DNA from: Cohnella lubricantis
Lineage (GTDB): Bacteria > Bacillota > Bacilli > Paenibacillales > Paenibacillaceae
Reading direction: 5' to 3'
Length of the DNA: 64,000 nucleotides
NCBI RefSeq assembly: GCF_014212015.1
Contig: NZ_JACJVN010000013.1
Span: 27,006 to 91,005 of the forward strand
Part shown: in pieces, positions 35,721 to 43,804 of the stretch
How the letters are laid out: every line of letters starts with the position of its first letter
Numbering within the stretch: position 1 is the stretch's first letter
Made by a program: the position numbers and the translations under genes
Notes under the pieces: generated by a model
Database searches by the model: none
The model's input: the letters and a program-made list of their open reading frames with translations, nothing else
Told to the model about the DNA's origin: nothing

Positions 35721-36161
35721 CTAACGCTCCGGCGACCGTTCCGACAAACGCTCCGGCCGGACGTAGCAGTACAGATAGAAATTGTAGTCTCCCGCATATG
35801 GGAAACAACGAAGGTAGTACCGATGGTGTGCGGTTTGAAAACAAAAGCCGTATACGCCGGAATGCCACGCCCCCGATAATCGGGCCTCCGGATGCAACAT
35901 GCAAAGTTGATGCATTCGGCTGCGGCTTTGAAGCCATCCCTGCTCCGTCAATGCCTGCACAACCGCATCCAGTTCCGCCCTGAAAGCCGGAATTTTTAGC
36001 GCTGGCAAATGCTCGAACCAGGTTGACCAGAACGTCTCGCCGCTGCTGCCAAAATAACCGCGCAGGTGCCCGATGCAACCCCGTTTCGTATCCTTCTCTA
36101 TGGAAGCGGAATAAAAATAGGCCGCGTCCTCCGACACGGCCGTTTGCAGTCTTTCCAGCAT
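35721..36161 (-). CDS. Conserved ICE protein of unknown function
   Basis: 146 residues, soluble, rich in aromatic residues. Motifs such as GHLRGYFGSSGETFWSTWF and YYLRCFPYAGDYNFYLYCYVRPE resemble hypothetical proteins located beside the methylase-helicase in CTn elements. No catalytic motif. GGAGG precedes the ATG. Probably in one operon with the winged-helix and helicase genes. Confidence 0.65.
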   Translation of the reverse strand: MLERLQTAVSEDAAYFYSASIEKDTKRGCIGHLRGYFGSSGETFWSTWFEHLPALKIPAFRAELDAVVQALTEQGWLQSRSRMHQLCMLHPEARLSGAWHSGVYGFCFQTAHHRYYLRCFPYAGDYNFYLYCYVRPERLSERSPER

Positions 36162-36195
36162 GTTCTTTTCCTCCCGGCTGGTTTAGAAATGTCCT

Positions 36196-39100
36196 CTAAT
36201 GGGTTCCCCCTGTGCCATAATCGTCGTAGCTGGACAAATCGGCATGATAAAAGACGACGTCGCCGTCCAGCAGGGAGAACGTTGCCCCGTATGGATCGAC
36301 GAAGCTGCGCTGAAACCCTTCCATCCGCCACTGATTGTCCAGCGGCGCGTTTTTGTATTGCAGATGCGGATGGTTCAAGTCTTGATTGCGGATCGTTTCG
36401 ATGTTGAAATTGACGATGATGTACCCATCCTTCAGAAATACGGGCGCATGGTCGTCCAGCCGGTGCGTGCGGCCGTACTCGGCTAAGTTAAAGCCTTTCG
36501 GCACCACGTACGGCGCGGCGGGCAAACTGTAGTCCCCCCGCCATCGCTGAACCGAAGCGTTGGCACGGGCCGCATCAATGCCGGAGGGCACCTGCATGCT
36601 TCCGACAAACGTCCGAAGCTTCGGAGGCAACAGCATGATATCGTAGCCGCCGACATACGTCGGCTTCTGCGCATCTTTCATATATTGAGTGATAAACTTC
36701 TGTCTCTCTCCAGAAGAACCGATTAACGACCAAAGAGTGGCAGCGGTGTCGGTCAACTCCTGCCGTGGCACATTGCGCAAGCGGGCGTCAAGCGTCACAT
36801 ACCGTTTCTCCACATCGTCGCTGGAGCCGATACGAATAAACCGCTGACCGCCTGAATGATAGTAAAGATCGACTTCTTGCCTGTTCTTCCCCTTGCTGTC
36901 CACAAAATAAAACGTCGGTGTAATGAGGATGCCGTCACCCGAACCGAACATGTTGCCTTTGGTCATGACTTCGAATTTGAAGTGGTAGCCTGTTTTGACC
37001 GCAACATTTTTCTTGCCGCTCTCCGGGTGACTGCCTTGCCGTACCGGCAGCACGTAAGGAGGGGTGTTGCCGCGCGGTGCGCCGTCAATGCCTTTCGTGC
37101 CGACCCAAAAGGCGTTTCCTGTCGGCGTCGCGCTGCCCTTTTGGGTGCGGAACACCGTTTCCCAGGCAAAGTCGGCAATGTCGGTGATCCGGAAATCATA
37201 CAGACGGCCAATGACTTCCACCGGAACCACCTGCGCAGCTACATGGTTGGTCAAGTCCAGATTGGCATTCATTTGAGATGTAAAGGAAGCCGGACCATTT
37301 TCGGCAAACGTTCGGAATAACACGTCGTAATTGCCCTCGTCCACCCAAACGGGCAAGTAGAAGGTCGTCTGCGTTTGTCCGACCGGGATGGACACCCATG
37401 TTTCTTTCGGGACGAACGTCTTGCGATCCGCCTTATACACATCGAAAGGAAACCAAACCTGTTTGTCTCTCACGTACTTGGCATAATCCCGATTGCCGTA
37501 GCCCTTGATATCCTTGTGTTGACCGCTTGTAGGAATCGTCACAGTAAGGGGCCTGTCTAAAATGAGCGCCGATCGCCCGGAAGTCGGTTGCGTCTTCTGA
37601 TTGTGCGCCTGATCGTCCGATACCGAAGCGTAGTTCACCACCGGTGTATGCACGGTCACCGGGTTGATACCGTTAATGGAATAAGTTTTGTCTCCGCCGC
37701 CGCCAATGCCTTTAATCAAGGAATACGTTATGTTCCCGGTACTTGGCTGATTCGCTTTGTTTATTTTGGAAGCGTCGATGAGATAACCCTTTCCGTACAA
37801 CACATCTTGCCCGATCATCGTCGGTGCCGGTATCGCGCCGGGCGTCGGCGCTTTTTCTTCAACGACTTGGTTATCCATGATTGTTTTTCCGTTAAAAACG
37901 AGCGAATCATTTTTTACTTTGATCTTTCCAATCGCTTTCTCGGCCTCATTCTTCCAGTCCTCGTTCGGAACGGAGGGGCGGCTGGAACCGCCGGAAATGG
38001 TTTGACCGGGAAGCGTCACATTCGTATAGACTGGATCGGTGATATGCGCACTAAGTGACGGATCATGCGCGGCGGAAACGGTTGGGGGTGTGTATCCGTT
38101 CGGTATAAGCGTGACCGTTCCCGAAGGAAGCGCATAATTGGAGACCGTCGCCTTCTGAATACCGTACACTTCGAGATTTTGAATCGTCCAGAAGCTGTAC
38201 CTTCGTTCAATTGAATAGTTTTTGGTGACCGTCTGTGTGTCTGTGCGCGGGACCGTAATGGTTGTCGGATTCCCGTTCACATCGGGCGGGCCGGGTACGT
38301 ATTCCGTCCATCGCAACGTATATGTCCGGCTCACGGAAATCGGGTATTGCTTCGTACCGGTCGTTTCCGTAAACGTGTTACGGTACAAGTACGATTTGGC
38401 CAAGGCGTTCACATACAGACTTTCCGAAGTCGGAATGCCTTGCAGTACATCAAATTTTTCTGCGCCGCGCGAATCCGCCTGAATGACGGCTGAAACGCTT
38501 GGCTCCATCACTTCGGCCTGCTGGGAAGCGCCAGGCTGCGTATCCCCGCCACCGTCTCCTTTCCGTACTGTATGATCGGATGTCGAATCCCCCGTATTGC
38601 CGTCCACATCCTTCACGACGACGGTGATTTGCACGCTCACTTCGTCGCCGGACGTGAACGGGATTTTGATCGGAATCGTTTTACTCGTTGAAGTGCCGGA
38701 GAGGGTTCCGGTTTTGTCGCTCGTTTGAACGAGCTTGGCATTTCGAATATCCGTGATTTCGTATGACTTCAAATTTTTTAACGACTTGACTTCAAAAACA
38801 AAATTCCCGTCCACTTCGGTCACGTTTTGGTCGACCGTTTCCGGCGCTTCAATCAGGGACGTAACCGTTACCGAGGAGGGAATTTTGTAAATGCCGATAA
38901 AGTTGGAGCCGCCCGATCCCACCAGAATGGAGCGCTCTTTGAGCTTGGGGTCGCCTTTTTCCTGAATGAACAGCTTCTCGTCGGGTTTGTTATTGTTCGT
39001 AATGTAAGAGCGGATGATTTCATAGGTCTGACCGCCAGATGTGATTTGACCCTCAAACGTATGGTTCGCTTCCTCGCCAGTTGCGAAAACGCCTTTGTCC

Positions 39101-40020
39101 ACTTCTTTAAGTTTGGTGCCGTCTTCTTTTTGATAGATGGCCTTCACCGGATTGTTCTCCGCATATTCGGCAACCGCGTCCGTTCCGCCCAGATGCACCG
39201 TAAAGCTTCGCGTTCGCACCTTCGGATTGGTGTCCGGGTCTTCTTGCAGCCAGTCTTTCCGCGTCGGGTCCTGCTTGGGCGACAAATAGGAGCGAACGAT
39301 CTTATACGTTTTCCCGTTATCCTCGATCGTTTCGGGAAATTCATGATTGATCGTTTCTCCCATTTTGTACTTGCCCTTTTGAAACGTAACTTGCGGTTGC
39401 TCAATGACTTTGCCGTCTACGGTTTTTGCAATGACATCGACGGGAAATTCCGCGCTTCGATAGGGTACATGAATGCCGAAATAATCGTCCAAATCGTCCG
39501 GGTGCGCCCAAGGTTCGGCTCTCTTGATCTCTTCCAGCGTATAAAATGGCCCTTTGCGTACGTTGCCGTTTCCGTCGATAGACACCATGATGGCATAAAG
39601 ATATAAGTCGTCGTTGTCTTTGATGTCGCCCATTCCCGCCTTCCACATGCCTTCCGTGACAAGCGCCTCGCTGACTTCGTAATAGGTCGTGACAGGCTGG
39701 CCGGGGATGGGCGGATTCGGTTCTTGGCCGACTTGCCGTACTTGCTGGTCCAAAAAAGAAGCGTGTTGGCCGCTTCTCGGATTGCCGCACTGTTTTGGCG
39801 CCGTATTCGTACATAATTGGTCACGGCGCACCGTCCAACCCACGGTTCTGTATTTAATGGACGATGTTGCAGCCGTACTTGTGATTTCAAAGCTGATTTT
39901 TCCTGCCTCGGTTCTTACTTTTGGGATTTCGGCTTTCGCTGCGAAAGGAAAACCCGAAAATAAAAAAGAGCATGCCAGAAGCACGCTCAACGCCGATTTT
40001 ATGAATTTGTTTTTCTTCAT
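36196..40020 (-). CDS. Giant secreted protein with MucBP-like repeats (DUF5704-like)
   Basis: 1274 residues. A signal peptide (MKKNKFIKSALSVLLACSF to AKAE, about 1-31) is followed by an extracytoplasmic region. Two MucBP-like repeats lie at about 195-375, each with the pattern GETINHEFPETIEDNGKTYK and RSY. Beta-rich domains (about 380-460) and a long C-terminal part follow. The C-terminal part resembles the DUF5704 proteins of Paenibacillus. No LPxTG sorting signal or C-terminal membrane anchor is seen. The ATG touches the stop of the preceding gene, so they are coupled. A surface or matrix role beside the Tad-like genes is likely (inference). Confidence 0.75.
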   Translation of the reverse strand: MKKNKFIKSALSVLLACSFLFSGFPFAAKAEIPKVRTEAGKISFEITSTAATSSIKYRTVGWTVRRDQLCTNTAPKQCGNPRSGQHASFLDQQVRQVGQEPNPPIPGQPVTTYYEVSEALVTEGMWKAGMGDIKDNDDLYLYAIMVSIDGNGNVRKGPFYTLEEIKRAEPWAHPDDLDDYFGIHVPYRSAEFPVDVIAKTVDGKVIEQPQVTFQKGKYKMGETINHEFPETIEDNGKTYKIVRSYLSPKQDPTRKDWLQEDPDTNPKVRTRSFTVHLGGTDAVAEYAENNPVKAIYQKEDGTKLKEVDKGVFATGEEANHTFEGQITSGGQTYEIIRSYITNNNKPDEKLFIQEKGDPKLKERSILVGSGGSNFIGIYKIPSSVTVTSLIEAPETVDQNVTEVDGNFVFEVKSLKNLKSYEITDIRNAKLVQTSDKTGTLSGTSTSKTIPIKIPFTSGDEVSVQITVVVKDVDGNTGDSTSDHTVRKGDGGGDTQPGASQQAEVMEPSVSAVIQADSRGAEKFDVLQGIPTSESLYVNALAKSYLYRNTFTETTGTKQYPISVSRTYTLRWTEYVPGPPDVNGNPTTITVPRTDTQTVTKNYSIERRYSFWTIQNLEVYGIQKATVSNYALPSGTVTLIPNGYTPPTVSAAHDPSLSAHITDPVYTNVTLPGQTISGGSSRPSVPNEDWKNEAEKAIGKIKVKNDSLVFNGKTIMDNQVVEEKAPTPGAIPAPTMIGQDVLYGKGYLIDASKINKANQPSTGNITYSLIKGIGGGGDKTYSINGINPVTVHTPVVNYASVSDDQAHNQKTQPTSGRSALILDRPLTVTIPTSGQHKDIKGYGNRDYAKYVRDKQVWFPFDVYKADRKTFVPKETWVSIPVGQTQTTFYLPVWVDEGNYDVLFRTFAENGPASFTSQMNANLDLTNHVAAQVVPVEVIGRLYDFRITDIADFAWETVFRTQKGSATPTGNAFWVGTKGIDGAPRGNTPPYVLPVRQGSHPESGKKNVAVKTGYHFKFEVMTKGNMFGSGDGILITPTFYFVDSKGKNRQEVDLYYHSGGQRFIRIGSSDDVEKRYVTLDARLRNVPRQELTDTAATLWSLIGSSGERQKFITQYMKDAQKPTYVGGYDIMLLPPKLRTFVGSMQVPSGIDAARANASVQRWRGDYSLPAAPYVVPKGFNLAEYGRTHRLDDHAPVFLKDGYIIVNFNIETIRNQDLNHPHLQYKNAPLDNQWRMEGFQRSFVDPYGATFSLLDGDVVFYHADLSSYDDYGTGGTH

Positions 40021-41133
40021 CTATTCCGAGTCCGCCTTTCTGATGAAATAATTGCGGAATAAGCTGGCTCCCGGATCGACTTTCAATGTACTGCCCCAAT
40101 CGCCGCCAACATTCGTGGAAAGAGAAATATCCGCGTAACCTTCGTACCAAACCTGCTTATCGAATTTGCGATCATTGGGGAACCGCTCATCGTAAAGCAA
40201 ACTTTTACTTTCCGTGAATGAGTTGAATTTGATTCTGAACTTGGAACGTACATAATTATTTCCAAACCCGTCTTTATAGATCATGGAAGGCTCGGGATCA
40301 AGGTACCCTTCGATCTGAATCTTGTTTTCTTTGACCCATTCCACATACCGCCGGATATATTTCAATTCGGCATTGGAGCTTTGCATTTTCGTGGCGAATA
40401 CCGCCTGCGCCCAAGAATCGTCAATCGTTTTGTAATCCACGTTCAGCCACAACGCGCCGAACGTTTTCAGACGGTTCATCCATATATCCACGTTTTTCTT
40501 ATTGAATTCCGGTATGGTCGAATAGAGCACCGAAGAAACCTTGCTGTCCGTAGGATGCGAGTAGGGATAGGCCATCTCATAGGCTTCATTCGGCACATCG
40601 GCGAGAATGTACGGATAATCCTTCACATTCTTCGGCAAATTGGTTGTGCGAATCAGGCGGCCCCATTCATCGTACTTTGCATTGGCATCTTCATGTGTGG
40701 AAATGAAGACGGTCGATGTTGGGCTATCCCAATTGACTTCCGCACCCAGCGCTTCGCTGACAAAACGCAGCGGGACATACGTCCTGCCGCCGCTGGTGAT
40801 CGCCTTCGAATCGAAGGCCACTTCTTTGCCGTTGACGAGCGCCTTGCTATCGCCGATCGTAAGCACAATATGCAGGTCGTCCCGTTCAATCGGTACGGTC
40901 ATGGTTTTGGGCTCCCAGCCTACGTTCGCGCCCATCTTTTCCGCGATGAATCGAACCGGCACGAGCGTCCGGTTGTTTTCATCGACAAATGCTTGCGCAT
41001 CGGGAAACCAGATTTTTTGTCCGTCCATAACGACGCCGACAAAGGACGGAAGTCGGCTCGCCGCGCTTGCCGTTACGGTGAACAGGCTGCAAAGCATCGC
41101 GGCGACAAGTCCTGCAACTACCCATTTTCTCAC
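40021..41133 (-). CDS. Secreted stalk-domain (copper-amine-oxidase-N-like) protein
   Basis: 370 residues. A GTG start at 41133 (GAGGAG eight bases upstream) gives a clean signal peptide, RKWVVAGLVAAMLCSLF to ASAA. Two repeats of the cell-wall stalk domain follow (FVDENNRTLVPVRFIAEKMGANVGW and ITSGGRTYVPLRFVSEALGAEVNW, about 50-140). The C-terminal half is unassigned. Such domains display proteins on the Bacillales surface. Encoded with the 1274-residue secreted protein and downstream of the pilin-like genes. Confidence 0.82.
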   Translation of the reverse strand: MRKWVVAGLVAAMLCSLFTVTASAASRLPSFVGVVMDGQKIWFPDAQAFVDENNRTLVPVRFIAEKMGANVGWEPKTMTVPIERDDLHIVLTIGDSKALVNGKEVAFDSKAITSGGRTYVPLRFVSEALGAEVNWDSPTSTVFISTHEDANAKYDEWGRLIRTTNLPKNVKDYPYILADVPNEAYEMAYPYSHPTDSKVSSVLYSTIPEFNKKNVDIWMNRLKTFGALWLNVDYKTIDDSWAQAVFATKMQSSNAELKYIRRYVEWVKENKIQIEGYLDPEPSMIYKDGFGNNYVRSKFRIKFNSFTESKSLLYDERFPNDRKFDKQVWYEGYADISLSTNVGGDWGSTLKVDPGASLFRNYFIRKADSE

Positions 41134-41248
41134 GCCATTCGCTCCTCTCTCAATATGGATCATGACAAGTTTGGAAGATTTCGGCTGTCACGTTCATCAT
41201 AGAACCGATCTGACGGCGTGTCCACTTTCCGAAATCGCCGCCGTCTCG

Positions 41249-42232
41249 TTAGGATGGCGAGATAGGACAGTCCAGCGGCATATAGCCTTTTTGCGCGGCC
41301 GCTTGTTCGCTGGAAAACGTCTCTTCCGCCGGATAAGCAAAGCCGCATGTGCTGCGATAATACACCTTCATGCTTCCTTTCCTGGCCCCGACAACCTCCG
41401 GCTTCTTGAGCACGCGGCTTCCGCCGAGCGCATAATTGTTGTAAAACTTGCCTCCCATCGGAATGCCTTGGATAAAGGCAAGCACCCCGACGTCATTCAC
41501 GGTATTGTGCCATTCCTCCTGCGAAATGGTCGGCATCGTGAAGGTGTAAGAAAAGCCGTATCGGGAAACCGATTCGTTGTGTTTATTGATCCGGTAGGCG
41601 AGTTCGTCTTCAATTGCGCGGACGATGGTGCTTCGACGCACCTGCTCAAATCGCTCCGCATCCTTTAATAGCGCAATGTTCGTCTGCTGCCCGACGTCGG
41701 CCCGCAAGCCTTCGTGCCAGCTCCGGCTGCCCGCATCGTAAGCGAGGACGAAATCGTCCAGCGTGAACGAAAGGCTGTTGCCCGTTTGATCGGCGTAGGC
41801 ATACGGCTTTTTCGCTCCCCAAACCGGATTTCGTTCCGTGTTCCCGTCGGCTCCCGTCCACTCCTCCTCGGCATAGACGTAGAAACCGTCGTAACCAATC
41901 ACCGCAATAGCCGGGATATACCGACCCAGTACGCCTTGCGCAACGGGATCGTCGGCAATGCCGAAGCTTGCGTACAGCGTCCGATAAAAAGCGGCAATCG
42001 CCTCGTCCTTGTTCAGCGCCACCCGCTTGGCCGATTCGTATTGCGTCTCCCACCGCTGGTCGGTATTGACGGTCAACATCCGCGCCGCGTCATCCACCGC
42101 CGCGTCCAGCGCGGCGTTATAGCGCAGCTCGGTCAATAGCGCCTTCCGCTGCGTTTCGACTTCAATCCGGTTCACGGTCGCAAACGGCAGGAAAATGAGC
42201 GCCCCGACAATGGCCCATTCAATCAGCCTCAT
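41249..42232 (-). CDS. Pilin-like membrane-anchored protein of the Tad-like cluster
   Basis: 327 residues with one N-terminal hydrophobic segment (LIEWAIVGALIFLPFATV) followed directly by a polar helix (VETQRKALLTELRYNAALDAAVDDAARML), the layout of minor pilins and TadE/TadF-like proteins. The rest is a soluble extracytoplasmic domain of unknown fold. It overlaps the preceding gene by 14 bases. No standard prepilin-peptidase site is evident, and its assignment rests on topology and neighbours. Confidence 0.6.
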   Translation of the reverse strand: MRLIEWAIVGALIFLPFATVNRIEVETQRKALLTELRYNAALDAAVDDAARMLTVNTDQRWETQYESAKRVALNKDEAIAAFYRTLYASFGIADDPVAQGVLGRYIPAIAVIGYDGFYVYAEEEWTGADGNTERNPVWGAKKPYAYADQTGNSLSFTLDDFVLAYDAGSRSWHEGLRADVGQQTNIALLKDAERFEQVRRSTIVRAIEDELAYRINKHNESVSRYGFSYTFTMPTISQEEWHNTVNDVGVLAFIQGIPMGGKFYNNYALGGSRVLKKPEVVGARKGSMKVYYRSTCGFAYPAEETFSSEQAAAQKGYMPLDCPISPS

Positions 42233-42767
42233 TGCGCACCACCCCGCCGTAAGGAATGAAGATTTCTTCGTTCGGACTGATGGCCTGGTTCAGGAAATCG
42301 AACAGGATCGTGCCGGGAGTCCGGTTCGTATTTTTAACCGTGACCGCAAATGTATCGCCGACCCGCAGTTTGTAGCGTCTTGCCGGATCGTCTTTTGCGG
42401 CCGCGCTGTTCGGGAACAGAACGGGCAGGATCTGCGCGTTGTAAAACATGTCGTAGTGCACTTCGTAGCTGCCCCGAAACGTGTCCGGCCTTGTCGGGTC
42501 GTCGTAAACCGGCACGTACTTTTTGCTTCCGTGTTCCATTTGCACATCGAAGGTGTTGCCCGTTGCCGCAATCGCCTCCATAAAGTCCGTATACATGCTC
42601 GGCGACACAAAGCCCTTGTCCCGCACTGCATCCACAAACGTTGTCGTCGCTTTCAATACGACCAGTTCCGAAATATCGTCCTGCTGGTCGAAGGCTGCGG
42701 AAATGGGGTAGAGGTAGAGCAAAAGAACGGCAAGGAGCGTCGCGAAAACTTTCGAGAAACTGTTCAT
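42219..42767 (-). CDS. Single-pass secreted/pilin-like protein
   Basis: 182 residues from ATG 42767 (AAGGAG six bases upstream). An N-terminal hydrophobic helix (FSKVFATLLAVLLLYLYPIS) is followed by an extracytoplasmic domain with DDISELVVLKATTTFVDAVRDKGF. Family not recognised. Located in a run of four small membrane-anchored proteins between the TadB/C-like protein and the secreted proteins; possibly a minor pilus subunit. Confidence 0.6.
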   Translation of the reverse strand: MNSFSKVFATLLAVLLLYLYPISAAFDQQDDISELVVLKATTTFVDAVRDKGFVSPSMYTDFMEAIAATGNTFDVQMEHGSKKYVPVYDDPTRPDTFRGSYEVHYDMFYNAQILPVLFPNSAAAKDDPARRYKLRVGDTFAVTVKNTNRTPGTILFDFLNQAISPNEEIFIPYGGVVRNEAD

Positions 42768-42777
42768 GGCATTCTCC

Positions 42778-43167
42778 TTAGCGTAAAGCGAAAATGAGGC
42801 GCAGCAGCCGCCCGGACGCATCCCGCTGGGCGACTGCCGTATACCGGGCATTCAGGCGAATGCCGGCGGGGACGAACGGGTCCCGATCGAGCGGCGGCGC
42901 GTATCGAACGCCGTCCACCACAATTTCCGCGTCTCCCGTCTCCAGCCGGGCAATGGATTGCGCTACCTCTGCGCCGGATACGGTGCCGTCGCCGGCAATC
43001 GGCGAAAACGTCATCTGCATGTTGCGATCCAGCGTCTTTCCCGACACATAGGCGGTGGCGTTCAGCGCGGCCCCGGTTTGAAAGAGCATGAGTCCGCTCG
43101 TTGCGGCCATCAGAAAGAGAAGACAGGCCACGCTCATTTCCAGCATCGTTCTGGGTGCATGTTCCAT
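42778..43167 (-). CDS. Small TadE-like/pilin-like protein
   Basis: 129 residues with an N-terminal membrane helix (LEMSVACLLFLMAATSGLMLF) and an extracytoplasmic part containing TVSGAEVAQSIARL. The same pattern, TLSGSQVVNALRKF, occurs in the protein at 43250-43729, so the two are probably related subunits. AAGGAGG precedes the ATG. Role as a pilus subunit is inferred. Confidence 0.6.
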   Translation of the reverse strand: MEHAPRTMLEMSVACLLFLMAATSGLMLFQTGAALNATAYVSGKTLDRNMQMTFSPIAGDGTVSGAEVAQSIARLETGDAEIVVDGVRYAPPLDRDPFVPAGIRLNARYTAVAQRDASGRLLRLIFALR

Positions 43168-43189
43168 CGGCTTCCTCCTTGAAAACGCC

Positions 43190-43221
43190 GGGGCGTCCGT
43201 CTATACCCGAAAGGACGCCCC
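43190..43221 (-). other. Intercistronic hairpin between pilin-like genes
   Basis: GGGGCGTCC (43190-43198) pairs perfectly with GGACGCCCC (43213-43221), and AACGC/GCGTT flanks can extend it. No T-run follows on either strand, so it is more likely an mRNA-stabilising or processing element than a terminator. Confidence 0.5.
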
Positions 43222-43249
43222 GTCAGCGTTGTGATGTCAGTAAGGGCGC

Positions 43250-43729
43250 TTACTGCTGACGAAACACGATGCCGCGAATGACGTTGCTGCTGTCGTGCAC
43301 CAGTTGCGCCCGAAATTTGCCGCTCGGATTGACGTAGTTGATATTCGCCTCATCGAGCGCATGGCTCAGTTGCCCCGGCGCTTCACCAACCACTGAGCCG
43401 TAAGTCACGCTGTCGATCGGAACACCCGTGTTGATCACCTTGCCATACCACTGACCCGCCGGATTTTTCCCGGTGACAATCTGGATGCCGAACTGGTCCT
43501 GATCGCTGAACTTGCGCAGCGCGTTGACCACCTGACTGCCCGACAACGTCGTGTTGTCATATACCGTAAACGCCGTTTGCGACAGCTCCGTCTGGATATT
43601 GCTGAAATTGCTTTGCGCCGCCTTGGTGGAGTCTTGCGCGGAAATAAACAATACGACGGCGAGGGTAATGAGCGCGATGGCAAGAAAAATGCCTGCCGCC
43701 ATCACGAGTGCTTTTTGTGCGTTGGACAT
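43250..43729 (-). CDS. Major pilin-like protein of the Tad-like cluster
   Basis: 159 residues: a short polar N-terminus, a hydrophobic helix (ALVMAAGIFLAIALITLAVVLFISA), and an extracytoplasmic domain beginning with a polar helix (STKAAQSNFSNIQTELSQTAF). TLSGSQVVNALRKF is shared with the 129-residue neighbour. The topology is that of a pilin, but no GFxxxE processing site is present. A terminator lies just upstream (43761-43790), which may separate its expression from that of the assembly proteins. Confidence 0.62.
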   Translation of the reverse strand: MSNAQKALVMAAGIFLAIALITLAVVLFISAQDSTKAAQSNFSNIQTELSQTAFTVYDNTTLSGSQVVNALRKFSDQDQFGIQIVTGKNPAGQWYGKVINTGVPIDSVTYGSVVGEAPGQLSHALDEANINYVNPSGKFRAQLVHDSSNVIRGIVFRQQ

Positions 43730-43760
43730 GAACCGATCTCTCCTTCAAGTAAGATAGAAA

Positions 43761-43790
43761 ATAAAAAAGCACTTCCCGTTTGGAAAGCGC
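43761..43790 (-). terminator. Internal terminator before the TadB/C-like gene ends its operon
   Basis: On the minus strand GCGCTTTCC pairs with GGGAAGTGC over nine positions (two wobbles) around AAAC, followed by TTTTTTATTTT. It lies between the TadB/C-like stop and the pilin-like gene, so the pilin genes may have their own promoter or depend on read-through. Confidence 0.7.
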
Positions 43791-43804
43791 CGCAACATGT
43801 CCGC

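Noticed and set aside
36196..40020. LPxTG cell-wall anchoring of the 1274-residue protein
   Set aside because: No sorting signal or C-terminal membrane helix; the protein ends in a soluble stretch.
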